A DNA stretch of 64,000 nt from an uncultured Ruminococcus sp. (GCA_910579955.1 CAJTWE010000005.1:1-64000); one strand, 5' to 3'. Positions 24,114 to 32,884 are shown, counted from the stretch's first letter. The notes: generated from the sequence alone by a model not told the origin. Program-made: numbers and translations.

Positions 24114-25874
24114 ATGAAAAAATCAAAGAAACTACTGGCTTGTATGCTTGCAGCGGTAAACATCTGCGCAGTTGGAAGCAATTTTACTGCTTTATCTGTC
24201 AGCGCAGAATCAGAAAAATGCTGCTGTGAATTGCCACCAATTCCTCAAGAAGAATTAGAAAAAATAGAAGCTCATTCTCAAGAAAAGGTTATGCCTGCAA
24301 ATATACAGATAAAGAGTGCACAAGCATTACCTTCATCAGTAGATTTAAGTACATCGCCTTATTTTCCACCTATTGGAGATCAAGGTGAAATGGGCAGTTG
24401 CGTTGCATGGGCAACAACATATTATCAATTTACATTTGCTGCAAATAAACTTAACAATATTACGTCCACAAAATCAACTGCATATTCTCCAAGTTGGATT
24501 TATAACTGGCTAAATAATGGAATTGCTAATTCATATAGTGGTGTAGAACGATATAGCGTTTACAATATGCTTTCTACTAGAGGCTGCCTTACTATGGCAG
24601 ATTGTCCGTATTACAAAGCAGATGGAACCTATAATACTTCTATAAAAAATGATACTAAAAAAATGATAGATGCTTTAGAAACAAAACTTTCTTCTTATGA
24701 AACCATATGCATTCGTACATCAGAAACACCAATCACATCTCCCAAAGATTCAGATTTAAATCAACTAAAAACATTGTTAAATAATGGCTATATACTTCAG
24801 GTAAATATGAGGTACAATTTCACTACAAAAAGAACAACAAATAATGAAGAAGCTGTATGTGCTTGTTATAAAACAACTCTTGGACATGGACTTACAATTG
24901 TTGGTTATAATGATAATATACAATGTGATATAAACGGTGATGGTAAAATAAGCGAAGGAGAAAAAGGGGCTTTCAAAATTGCCGATTCACACGGTACAAG
25001 TGAACATAATAACGGATTTTTCTGGCTTATGTATGATGCACTAAATAATACAAGTAATTATTCGAATAATACTGATCGTGTAGCTGCTTTTTCATTCGGT
25101 GTACCACAAACAAATGTAAACTTTTTCTGTTATATTGAAGTTAAAAAAAGCCCTGTAAATGTTGTAGCATTGTTAGATATAAATACTAACTGCATAAATA
25201 ATTTTGATTTTAGTACAACAAAATCCTACGTTAATCCATATAATGATAATAACACTGAAAGTTATCTTGCTCATAAAGGCTCAATGCCACCATCAGAAGA
25301 TATTATGGCGGGTATCTTAACATTTAATGGTACAATACCTCTAGATTACGGGAACCTTGACAATCCGGTAAGCGTATTCACTGATAATAATACTTGCTTT
25401 TTAGGAGTATATATGAAAAAACGCCGTGACGATGCATATACAGCTCCTACCATATCAAAGATAAAACTTTGCGACAATAATATGAATACTATTACATCAA
25501 CAACTAGTATACCAAATGTAGAAAATGGTTCATGGTTTAAGAGCCTATCTGCCCATTTAATCGTTGGAGATTTAAATTATAATAAAATAATAGATTCTGG
25601 AGATGCAGATATATTGTTAAATTTTATCGCTAAAAGAACAAGTTTATCAAACTTACAGCGTCACCTTGCTGATATTAATAAAGATGGAATTATTTCATTA
25701 ACAGACTTGACCGCATTAAACAAAAAGCTTCCTACAAATGAAAAATTGACATTCCTTCGTTCAGCTCAAGAAATATATAATAATATGTCCTTGGAAGAGC
25801 AGGCGGAATATAGTACTATGTTTAGAGAGCTTGAATGCTCTATCATTGCAGATATGAGCGCATCTGTAGAATAA
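24114..25874 (+). CDS. Secreted papain-like (C1A) cysteine protease with C-terminal dockerin
   Basis: After a signal peptide (about residues 1-31) comes a C1A peptidase domain: oxyanion Gln90 and nucleophile Cys96 (GDQGEMGSCVAWA), and catalytic His258 (LGHGLTIVGY). An EF-hand-like loop DINGDGKISEGE (272-283) follows. The third catalytic position, normally Asn in NSW, reads Asp291 in ADSHG. A beta-rich domain follows, then a dockerin (about 482-545) with loops DLNYNKIIDSGD and DINKDGIISLTD, and a 45-residue helical tail. The dockerin should tether it to a scaffoldin. It is cotranscribed with the next gene. The ribosome site is weak. Codon use is visibly AT-richer than in the flanking ribosomal genes. 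Confidence 0.88.
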   Translation: MKKSKKLLACMLAAVNICAVGSNFTALSVSAESEKCCCELPPIPQEELEKIEAHSQEKVMPANIQIKSAQALPSSVDLSTSPYFPPIGDQGEMGSCVAWATTYYQFTFAANKLNNITSTKSTAYSPSWIYNWLNNGIANSYSGVERYSVYNMLSTRGCLTMADCPYYKADGTYNTSIKNDTKKMIDALETKLSSYETICIRTSETPITSPKDSDLNQLKTLLNNGYILQVNMRYNFTTKRTTNNEEAVCACYKTTLGHGLTIVGYNDNIQCDINGDGKISEGEKGAFKIADSHGTSEHNNGFFWLMYDALNNTSNYSNNTDRVAAFSFGVPQTNVNFFCYIEVKKSPVNVVALLDINTNCINNFDFSTTKSYVNPYNDNNTESYLAHKGSMPPSEDIMAGILTFNGTIPLDYGNLDNPVSVFTDNNTCFLGVYMKKRRDDAYTAPTISKIKLCDNNMNTITSTTSIPNVENGSWFKSLSAHLIVGDLNYNKIIDSGDADILLNFIAKRTSLSNLQRHLADINKDGIISLTDLTALNKKLPTNEKLTFLRSAQEIYNNMSLEEQAEYSTMFRELECSIIADMSASVE

Positions 25875-25890
25875 GAAAGGCGGTATCTTT

Positions 25891-26898
25891 ATGAAAAAGA
25901 AGTTTTTAAAATTATTATCAATAGTGATTTCATCAGGTATACTCTTCTCTTCTTTAATGCTTACTGCTAATGCCGAAGTAGTATTCCAAAACTATGAAAT
26001 TGCAGATTCACAATCAACGTTTTTTATGAACACAACTCCGGAAGAATGTAATGAGTACAAACTGTACCCCAATCATTTTGGGATTGACCCAAATGACCCA
26101 CTCGATACAAATGGAGCAAGGGCATTTTTTGCCGACCCATCAGCTAAAACTTGTATAGAATACAACATATACCCTAATAAATATAACATAATTCCTCCTC
26201 GCTTTGTTACAGGAAATTTGTTAATCGAAAATACCGGTTACTATAAATATCTTAGTGATAAAGGCTATAGTTACGGTACAATGGAAGTTAAACCAGATAT
26301 ATACCCATGCAAAAAAGGCGTATGTTATGACGTGGTGAAAAAGATAAATTCAGACGAAATTCTCTATCTTTATCTTCCATTAAATGCAGAGGATATCCCA
26401 AATGCAGAAGCTTTTATTGAAGCGGATGACAGAGAAGGCTTGTACGATTTTCTTGCTGGTAAAAACGCTTATGAACACCCGTACTTTGGTGAAATGAATG
26501 ACTTTACTTCTATAGTAAATAGAGATTATACTCCAGCAATTGAAAATTCCATATGGGCAATCAAAAACTATACTCCGGATCAAATATATCAGGAAGTAAT
26601 AGATAAGTTTATATATCCAAACTTTAAGCTTCCTCCAAATCCTACTGCGGCTTCTGATTCAATTGATGAACTTGATTTTGAATTAAATATTGGCGATATA
26701 AATATGGATAACAGAATCTCTTTAACTGATATTATTCTGGTAAACAAAATGAGCATCGGTTCTATTGAGCCTTTAAATTCTATACAAAGATACCTCGCTG
26801 ACGTTGACGGTTCTATGGTTATAGATAACGATGATGTCATTCTCATGATGAAATATGCTATCGACCTTATAGACGCTTTTCCGGCACAGTATAATTAA
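25891..26898 (+). CDS. Secreted dockerin protein, possible partner of the upstream protease
   Basis: This 335-aa protein has a signal peptide (KFLKLLSIVISSGILFSSLMLTANA) and a C-terminal dockerin (about residues 268-330) with loops DINMDNRISLTD and DVDGSMVIDNDD. The N-terminal region holds a repeated motif, CNEYKLYPNHFGI and CIEYNIYPNKYNI about 38 residues apart, then a globular part with no family I recognise. It starts 16 bases after the protease gene, so both are made together. A role as inhibitor, propeptide-like partner or substrate-binding module is conceivable but not shown. The second dockerin loop lacks the usual Asp at position 5 (Ser instead). Confidence 0.75.
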   Translation: MKKKFLKLLSIVISSGILFSSLMLTANAEVVFQNYEIADSQSTFFMNTTPEECNEYKLYPNHFGIDPNDPLDTNGARAFFADPSAKTCIEYNIYPNKYNIIPPRFVTGNLLIENTGYYKYLSDKGYSYGTMEVKPDIYPCKKGVCYDVVKKINSDEILYLYLPLNAEDIPNAEAFIEADDREGLYDFLAGKNAYEHPYFGEMNDFTSIVNRDYTPAIENSIWAIKNYTPDQIYQEVIDKFIYPNFKLPPNPTAASDSIDELDFELNIGDINMDNRISLTDIILVNKMSIGSIEPLNSIQRYLADVDGSMVIDNDDVILMMKYAIDLIDAFPAQYN

Positions 26899-26907
26899 AC
26901 TTAAATT

Positions 26908-26943
26908 AAAGCAGATCGGTTTATTTGCCGGTCTGCTTTTTAG
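26908..26943 (+). terminator. Terminator after dockerin pair (copy A2)
   Basis: AAAGCAGATCGG pairs with CCGGTCTGCTTT across a short T-rich loop and is followed by TTTAG. It is a near copy of the terminator after rplA; together they bracket the 24114-26898 genes. Confidence 0.9.
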
Positions 26944-26972
26944 AAAAATGTCAATTTTTTTCTAAAAAGTAC

Positions 26973-27001
26973 TTGACAAGCTATCCGCAATATGATATAC
27001 T
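26973..27001 (+). promoter_or_regulatory. Promoter of rplJ-rplL
   Basis: TTGACA at 26973..26978, a 17-nt spacer and TATACT at 26996..27001, resembling the rpmG promoter. It gives rplJL independent transcription after the dockerin insertion. Confidence 0.85.
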
Positions 27002-27009
27002 ATTAGAGT

Positions 27010-27175
27010 TGTAAAACATATATCGTATTCTAAAGACAGCTGGTGGCTTTAAGCCGTAAATCCAGCCGAGGAATGTGCATAGTCTGAATGATCAGATGCT
27101 CTTTCTCTATGTCGGAAAAAGCGTCTTTTTTTATGGCTGCGATTCTTTGATACGATAAAAAATGTATCGGAGGTG
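27010..27175 (+). promoter_or_regulatory. L10 (rplJ) leader with attenuator
   Basis: This closely matches the Firmicutes ribosomal protein L10 leader: AAAGACAGCTGGTGGC and AAGCCGTAAATCCAGCCGAGG form the conserved L10(L12) binding region. An attenuator follows at 27094..27132, AGATGC with GCGTCT and seven Ts. Binding of L10-L12 is known to favour termination in this family. Confidence 0.9.
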
Positions 27176-27182
27176 AAATCAA

Positions 27183-27695
27183 ATGGCAAGTGAAAAGATT
27201 TTGGAAAGCAAAAAGGCTAAGGTTGCTGCAATGACAGAAATGCTTCAAAGCGCTGTATCTTTCGTGCTGGTTGACTACAAGGGTATTACCGTTGAGGCTG
27301 ACACAAAGCTGAGAAAGGAACTCCGTGAGGCTAACGTTAAGTACATTGTTGAAAAGAATTCCATCCTGCGTTTTGCATTTAAAAACATGGGTATTGATGA
27401 TTTCGATGAAGTACTGCACGGTACAACTGCTATCGCAATGTCTACTGACGACCAGACTGCTCCAGCTCGTATTCTCGGTAAATTTGCTGAGGACAATAAA
27501 GAGTTCTTTAACCTGAAGGCAGGTTACGTTGAAGGTACTGCTTACGATACCAATGGTGTTGTTGCTCTGTCCAAGATTCCGTCAAAGGATGTACTTCTGG
27601 CTCAGCTGGTTGGCTCTCTCCAGGGTCCTATCCAGAAGCTGGCTGCTACTCTCCAGGCTGTTGTGGACAGCAAGAACGAGGAAACTGCTGCATAA
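27183..27695 (+). CDS. rplJ: 50S ribosomal protein L10
   Basis: L10 is the base of the L12 stalk. The 170-aa product has the N-terminal rRNA-binding domain (LESKKAKVAAMTEMLQSAVSFVLVDYKG, then LRKELREANVKYIVEKNSILRFA) and the C-terminal helix that binds L12 dimers (about residues 140-170). GGAGGTG precedes the ATG. With rplL it forms an operon behind an L10 leader. Confidence 0.97.
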   Translation: MASEKILESKKAKVAAMTEMLQSAVSFVLVDYKGITVEADTKLRKELREANVKYIVEKNSILRFAFKNMGIDDFDEVLHGTTAIAMSTDDQTAPARILGKFAEDNKEFFNLKAGYVEGTAYDTNGVVALSKIPSKDVLLAQLVGSLQGPIQKLAATLQAVVDSKNEETAA

Positions 27696-27765
27696 TTGTT
27701 TGCACAGTAATTATGCCTGATTATCAGGCGATTTAAAATTAAAAAATTATAAAGGAGTTATTATC

Positions 27766-28134
27766 ATGGCATCTGAAAAGATTATGAATTTCATTGAAGA
27801 AATCAAGGCTCTGTCTGTTCTGGAACTGGCTGAGCTGGTTGAAGCTATCCAGGAAGAATTTGGCGTAACTGCTGCTGTTGCAGCTGCTCCAGCAGCTGGC
27901 GGTGCTGCTGCTGCTGAAGAAAAGACTGAATTTGACGTTGTACTGGCTTCCTTTGGTGACGCTAAGATGGCTGTTATCAAGGCTGCTAAGGACGTTCTCG
28001 GTCTGGGTCTTAAGGAAGCTAAGGCTGTTGTTGAGTCTGCTCCAGCTACAATCAAGGAAGGCGTTTCCAAGGCTGACGCTGAAGCTCTCAAGGCTAAGCT
28101 CGAAGAGGCTGGCGCTACAATCGAAATCAAGTAA
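27766..28134 (+). CDS. rplL: 50S ribosomal protein L7/L12
   Basis: L12 forms the flexible stalk that recruits translational GTPases. The 122-aa protein has the N-terminal dimerisation domain (LSVLELAELVEAIQEEFGV), an Ala-rich hinge (AAAPAAGGAAAAEE) and the C-terminal domain (FDVVLASFGDAKMAVIKAAK, then GLGLKEAKAVVESAP). It is followed by a strong terminator. Codon use is strongly biased as expected for a highly expressed gene. Confidence 0.98.
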   Translation: MASEKIMNFIEEIKALSVLELAELVEAIQEEFGVTAAVAAAPAAGGAAAAEEKTEFDVVLASFGDAKMAVIKAAKDVLGLGLKEAKAVVESAPATIKEGVSKADAEALKAKLEEAGATIEIK

Positions 28135-28150
28135 GTTTACTTACTGTTTT

Positions 28151-28181
28151 AAATCCCTGCGGTTTTCCGCAGGGATTTTTC
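28151..28181 (+). terminator. Terminator after rplL
   Basis: AATCCCTGCGG pairs with CCGCAGGGATT around TTTT and is followed by a T-run. It is a strong intrinsic terminator. Confidence 0.93.
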
Positions 28182-28211
28182 ATTATATTGTTATTTTTTG
28201 ATACTATTGTA

Positions 28212-28240
28212 TTTACAATGTTTACAAAAAATGTTATAAT
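28212..28240 (+). promoter_or_regulatory. Promoter of dockerin gene 28373..29713
   Basis: TTTACA at 28212..28217, a 17-nt spacer and TATAAT at 28235..28240. The leader of about 125 nt contains TACCGG / CCGGTA followed by a T-rich stretch, then GCTGCAC / GTGCAGC. The first hairpin looks attenuator-like. Confidence 0.65.
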
Positions 28241-28372
28241 CTAACTATAGTACCGGTTTTCCCGGTAACAATTTTTATTATTTTTTATTTTAAAAGGCTA
28301 AGCTGCACGATTTTTGTGCAGCATTGCCTCAAGCAACAGCTGCTAACGCAGCAAAATGAAAGGAGTTTTACT

Positions 28373-29713
28373 ATGAAAAAAATCAAAAGAGTGACCGCTA
28401 CAGTCACCGCTACTGCACTTGCAATAGCATTGCAATCTGCATTGGCTTCATTAACAGCCTCTGCTACAAATGTAAATTTCGACTTTAATGTGACATGGAA
28501 CTTTCGTACAACCGATTCCCGTGAAAGCACCGTTTACATCGATCCCGATGATCTGAAAAATGGTGACTATGTGTTTAATGCGGCTTTGTACATGCTTTCA
28601 GATCAAGAACTGCCTGAACAAATGGCATTTGTTAACGCAAGATGGGATGGATATGATTCAAATGAAGAATCTACACGATTTGTTCGATTTGCAAATATGT
28701 CCACCATGAGAGACACAAATGTAAACTTCGCAGACGATTTTGATATTGATGGCTTAAATCCTGACGGCAGCATTGCAAATACAGATTTCGTTATAAAATA
28801 TGCCCCCACCTGCTTCTCTACTCTAAGAACACACGGAAATCAAACCACTTTGACAACTGTATGGACTTGCATAACCAGCAAATATGCTACTTCATATGAA
28901 AGCACAGCTATATATTCAGCTGGCCCATACAAAATCAAATATAAAGATGCTAATGGCGAATGGGTAACCTATGATGTAACATGGGATGAAAAAACAGGAA
29001 CTGCCACTACAATTGATTATATTGAAAATGACATATACCCAAAGCCGATGCAGCTTAAAATTGACGATTACGATCCAGAACTGCCGGAAGGCGAAGTATT
29101 CATGGATAGTTGCGATTACCTTACAGCACACAATGTTTATGATGATGTTAATAACGAATGGTTCGGAGGAAAGTCAGATGCTTTTCCATTTGTTTCATTT
29201 GACGTTGTAATAGATCAGGATACCCCTGAGGGCGTTTATTATGTTGGCTTCAAAAACTGTAACAACAAAGGTGAGCTGACCGAGGATTCAAACGTCATTT
29301 GCTGCGACCTTTTCGGCGAACGGCCGTTTGGAACATATCATTATCCGGACAATCTTATGCCTATTTTTAAAGAAGAGGACAATTACGATTCAAGTAATAT
29401 TGTAGATCGCACTAACAACCATGATAACTGGCTGAAAATTATTGTAGGAAACCCTGAGGAGAATACTCCTCAAAACAATGATTCCCCTGTTAGTTACGAC
29501 ATAAACAATGATGGTCTTGTAGATATTGCCGATGCCTCTGAAACTCTTAAAATTTATGCAGAAGAAACAGCATGCCTGAGCACTGAAGCCCCTATTTATA
29601 AAGATTCAGCTGTAAATGCCGATATAAATGAAGACGGCATTGTTGATATGACTGATGCGACTGAAATACTCTCGCATTATGCAAGAATTACAGCAGGATT
29701 AATCACTGAGTAA
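28373..29713 (+). CDS. Secreted dockerin protein with beta-rich, possibly cohesin-like modules
   Basis: This 446-aa protein has a signal peptide (about residues 1-31) and a C-terminal dockerin (about 380-446) with loops DINNDGLVDIAD and DINEDGIVDMTD. The 350 residues between are beta-rich. Segments such as YVFNAALYMLSDQELPEQMAFVNARWDG and VSFDVVIDQDTPEGVYYVGFKN recall the strand patterns of ruminococcal cohesins, so one or two cohesin-like modules are possible but unproven. No catalytic motif was recognised. It stands alone between rplL and the metalloprotease gene, with its own promoter and terminator. AAAGGAG precedes the ATG at 28373; an upstream in-frame ATG is disfavoured. Confidence 0.75.
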   Translation: MKKIKRVTATVTATALAIALQSALASLTASATNVNFDFNVTWNFRTTDSRESTVYIDPDDLKNGDYVFNAALYMLSDQELPEQMAFVNARWDGYDSNEESTRFVRFANMSTMRDTNVNFADDFDIDGLNPDGSIANTDFVIKYAPTCFSTLRTHGNQTTLTTVWTCITSKYATSYESTAIYSAGPYKIKYKDANGEWVTYDVTWDEKTGTATTIDYIENDIYPKPMQLKIDDYDPELPEGEVFMDSCDYLTAHNVYDDVNNEWFGGKSDAFPFVSFDVVIDQDTPEGVYYVGFKNCNNKGELTEDSNVICCDLFGERPFGTYHYPDNLMPIFKEEDNYDSSNIVDRTNNHDNWLKIIVGNPEENTPQNNDSPVSYDINNDGLVDIADASETLKIYAEETACLSTEAPIYKDSAVNADINEDGIVDMTDATEILSHYARITAGLITE

Positions 29714-29760
29714 ATTATTCATTTTTTACCGCACCATCATCGGTATTGACCTAAACAAAA

Positions 29761-29792
29761 ACATCCCTTGGCAAATCCAGGGGATGTTTTTT
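29761..29792 (+). terminator. Terminator after dockerin gene
   Basis: ACATCCC and GGGATGT form the stem, extended by TGG / CCA, followed by TTTTT. Confidence 0.88.
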
Positions 29793-29905
29793 ACAGTAAT
29801 AATATTATCTAATATCATCAGTCTTATTTCTTTTTCAGTGGCATAATAAAAGCAGGTTTCAAAATAAAAAGATATAAATCGCCATAAAAAAGACCAATTA
29901 AATCA

Positions 29906-29934
29906 TTTACAATGTTAAAAAAATATAGTAAAAT
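29906..29934 (+). promoter_or_regulatory. Promoter of the dockerin metalloprotease gene
   Basis: TTTACA at 29906..29911, a 17-nt spacer and TAAAAT at 29929..29934, about 38 bases before the start. Confidence 0.6.
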
Positions 29935-29971
29935 TATTATACATATTATTGTATGAAATGAGGTATTTATA

Positions 29972-31480
29972 ATGAAAGGGAATCTAAAAAAGCTTGTATC
30001 CGGTGCATTATCGGCAGTGATGCTCGCTTCGGCATTCTGTTTGCCGCTTAGTGGTCATAATAACCTATTGACCAAAAGCGAAATGCTTTCAGCAGACGCT
30101 CAGACCGTAAACGACATGCCAAGCGAATATGAATATGCTGCTAACTGGATATGGGAAAATCGTATTGTAAGAGAAGAGTCAACAGCACGATGGAATACGC
30201 TTTTTGACCAGCTTATCGCAGGCAAGGGCACTCTTAACTATGTCGTAAAATGGCAGTCCTATAAGCAAATCACTCCCGAACAGCGTCAAGGATTTCAAAG
30301 AGTTCTCTCCAGTGCTATCAACGCATGGAATGATAGGCTCGCAGGCTATGAAAATTGGCCTTATGATCACATTGATGTAAAAATTGTAGGCTGGGCTGTT
30401 ATTGATAAAAACAGTATCATTGACCCTGCACCGGACGAAATAATCTATACTGATACAAAATATTATGATAGTCAGTATGATACTTCAAATGGAGTGGAAA
30501 CTATCCCAGATCGTGAACCATTTGCGCCTGATGAATTATCTCGTATGTATCATTTTGAACATAGACTTGACCCTACTTTCGATGCATACAACTATCCCGG
30601 CGGACTCGACAAGCGTTTTGATATGTATATGTGGGCTACCGAGGGCTTCCCTGCTATCGGTGGCTGCGGAGGAGACTGGGGTCAAAGACTTTCTGATACA
30701 GCTTATCTCAATATGATTGATGGTACTTTCCCACATGTTCAGGTTCATGAGGTAGGTCACGCATTTGGTATTACCGACTTTTACGGCGGTGAAGGTGCAA
30801 TTGATGGATTCCCTCCTGGAGGTTTTCCAGGTAATGGCTCTTCTATAATGATGGCTGGCTCTTCTATGGAAATAACCGACTTTGACGGTTGGCTGCTAAG
30901 ATACATGTGGACTAAGATTAAGGATGAGCCAGGCCGATTTGACCTTGAAAATGCACGTCCAAATGAGACAACAACTACTACCACATCTACTACTACGACA
31001 ACAATAACTACTACTGAAACCACAACAGTTACAACTGAACCGCCTGTATTATTAGATGCCATTGCAGAGTTTTCTGACACCATTTCAGATATTGCTTTAA
31101 ATGAAAACGACAATACCATTACATTTTCACAAAATGGTACATACCATTTCAGTGGAACAGATTATTTTAATGGTGACGAAAGCAAAAATCTTTCTCATTA
31201 TGAAGCCGGTGACAAGGTTTCTATAAAATTCACATATAATAAGGACACCGGTACAATTAAGAGTATAGAATATATTACCCTTGAACAGAACTCACATAAA
31301 ATCAAGGGCGATGTAAATGCAGATAATGAATTCAGTATCTCTGATATCGTTATGATGCAGCGATTCCTTATCAGAATCAGCACTCTCAACGACTTTGAAG
31401 CAGGCGATTTAACCGAAGACGGCATAATAAATGTTTTCGACTTAGTCGCTATGAAACAGCTTATAATAGAAAATTTCTGA
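29972..31480 (+). CDS. Secreted metzincin-like zinc protease with Thr linker and dockerin
   Basis: A signal peptide (about residues 1-28) precedes a protease domain with HEVGHAFGITD at residues 259-269, the metzincin zinc motif HExxHxxGxxD with Asp as third ligand, as in snapalysin-type (M7) enzymes. SSIMMAG (290-296) supplies the Met-turn. A Thr-rich linker (about 332-357) leads to a beta-rich module and a dockerin (about 437-502) with loops DVNADNEFSISD and DLTEDGIINVFD. It should be a cell-surface or cellulosome-bound endopeptidase. With the cysteine protease 4 kb upstream it makes two dockerin proteases in one region. The true family is uncertain between M7-like and an unclassified metzincin. 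Confidence 0.87.
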   Translation: MKGNLKKLVSGALSAVMLASAFCLPLSGHNNLLTKSEMLSADAQTVNDMPSEYEYAANWIWENRIVREESTARWNTLFDQLIAGKGTLNYVVKWQSYKQITPEQRQGFQRVLSSAINAWNDRLAGYENWPYDHIDVKIVGWAVIDKNSIIDPAPDEIIYTDTKYYDSQYDTSNGVETIPDREPFAPDELSRMYHFEHRLDPTFDAYNYPGGLDKRFDMYMWATEGFPAIGGCGGDWGQRLSDTAYLNMIDGTFPHVQVHEVGHAFGITDFYGGEGAIDGFPPGGFPGNGSSIMMAGSSMEITDFDGWLLRYMWTKIKDEPGRFDLENARPNETTTTTTSTTTTTITTTETTTVTTEPPVLLDAIAEFSDTISDIALNENDNTITFSQNGTYHFSGTDYFNGDESKNLSHYEAGDKVSIKFTYNKDTGTIKSIEYITLEQNSHKIKGDVNADNEFSISDIVMMQRFLIRISTLNDFEAGDLTEDGIINVFDLVAMKQLIIENF

Positions 31481-31502
31481 TATAGTTCTATACTTCAAAA
31501 AT

Positions 31503-31552
31503 AAAAAATCGCTTCCGATAAGCTCAAAAGAGAATCGGAAGCGTTTTTTATA
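31503..31552. terminator. Bidirectional terminator between metalloprotease and prfB
   Basis: CGCTTCCGAT (31510..31519) and ATCGGAAGCG (31534..31543) form a perfect 10-bp stem with T-runs on both strands, serving the two convergent genes. Confidence 0.93.
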
Positions 31553-31571
31553 TAATATCGCCTTTATTTTT

Positions 31572-32690
31572 TTACTTTTGCAATGTACCACTTGTAAGGC
31601 CTTTAAGGTATGCTGTTATAAATCCGTCAAGGTCACCATCCATTACAGCCTGAATGTTACCATTTTCAAAACCTGTACGATGATCCTTTGCAAGGGTATA
31701 TGGCATGAATACATATGAACGAATCTGTGCTCCCCATGCAATTTCTTTCTGAACACCCTTGATATCCGCAATCTTATCAAGATGTTCTCTTTCTTTTATC
31801 TCAACCAGCTTAGCACGCAGCATTTTCATAGCAAAATCCTTATTCTGGAACTGGCTTCTCTGAGTCTGACAAGCTACAACGATGCCTGTTGGAATATGAG
31901 TAAGACGTACAGCAGAGCTTGTCTTGTTAATATGCTGACCGCCTGCACCGCTGGCACGGAAAACATCCATCTTAACGTCCTCAGGTCTAATATCAACTTC
32001 CATATTATCATCAATTTCCGGCATTACTTCCAGTGCAGAGAATGATGTATGTCTTCTGCCTGATGAATCAAACGGAGATACACGTACAAGTCTGTGTACA
32101 CCTGATTCTGATTTAAGGAAGCCATAAGCATTATCTCCCTCAATAAGAATAGACGCACTTTTAAGACCAGCTTCATCGCCATCAAGATAATCAAGTGTAG
32201 TAACCTTAAAGTTATGTCTTTCTGCCCAGCGATGATACATACGATAGAGCATCTCTGCCCAGTCCTGAGCCTCTGTTCCGCCTGCGCCTGCATGGAATGT
32301 AAGGATAGCATTAGAGCTGTCATATTCGCCTGTAAGCAGGGACGCAAGTCTCATAGATTCAAGAGTTTTTTCAAAAGCTTCAGTTTCAGCGTTAATATCA
32401 TCATCGCTTTCAGTTACGCCTTCTTCAATTGAAAGCTCGATAAGTGCAATAAGGTCTTCAAGACTGCTGTCAAGCTTATTATACTGATTGATTTTATTTT
32501 CAAGAGCCTTGGACTCCTGCAAAACCTTTTGAGAATTCTCAAGGTCATCCCAAAAGCCGTCAGCAGCAATTTGTTTTTGCAGCTCTTCATAACGAGCCTT
32601 GACCTTTTCAAGACCCAGAACGTCGTATAACTCTTTCATATCCGCACGGTGATCACACATTGCCACACGCAGTTCATCTAATAATACCAT
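31572..32690 (-). CDS. prfB: Peptide chain release factor 2 (no frameshift site)
   Basis: RF2 ends translation at UGA and UAA. The SPF specificity motif (RVSPFDSSGRRHTSF) and catalytic GGQ (GAGGQHINKTSSAVR) are both present. The 372-aa product starts at the ATG at 32690, eight bases after AAAGGA. Most bacterial prfB genes need a programmed +1 frameshift at an in-frame UGA near codon 25; here the N-terminus reads continuously (MKELYDVLGLEKVKARYEEL), so that autoregulation is absent. It has its own promoter and shares a bidirectional terminator with the metalloprotease gene. Confidence 0.96.
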   Translation of the reverse strand: MVLLDELRVAMCDHRADMKELYDVLGLEKVKARYEELQKQIAADGFWDDLENSQKVLQESKALENKINQYNKLDSSLEDLIALIELSIEEGVTESDDDINAETEAFEKTLESMRLASLLTGEYDSSNAILTFHAGAGGTEAQDWAEMLYRMYHRWAERHNFKVTTLDYLDGDEAGLKSASILIEGDNAYGFLKSESGVHRLVRVSPFDSSGRRHTSFSALEVMPEIDDNMEVDIRPEDVKMDVFRASGAGGQHINKTSSAVRLTHIPTGIVVACQTQRSQFQNKDFAMKMLRAKLVEIKEREHLDKIADIKGVQKEIAWGAQIRSYVFMPYTLAKDHRTGFENGNIQAVMDGDLDGFITAYLKGLTSGTLQK

Positions 32691-32740
32691 GGAGATTTTC
32701 CTTTCAACATTTAAATTCACGCCCAAAACGCCATGTTATT

Positions 32741-32769
32741 ATTATACTACAAATTTTCCCTGTGTGCAA
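32741..32769 (-). promoter_or_regulatory. Promoter of prfB
   Basis: Minus-strand TTGCAC at 32769..32764, a 17-nt spacer and TATAAT at 32746..32741, about 50 bases before the ATG. Confidence 0.75.
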
Positions 32770-32884
32770 ATGGTTTTTTTATTTTTGTTTAATATGATGA
32801 TTTTGTATCACGCTTATAGCAGCTCTTTGTACAGTACTGCCTTAATGTATACTCATTTATTTTCGGCAAAATTTGCATTATCGG

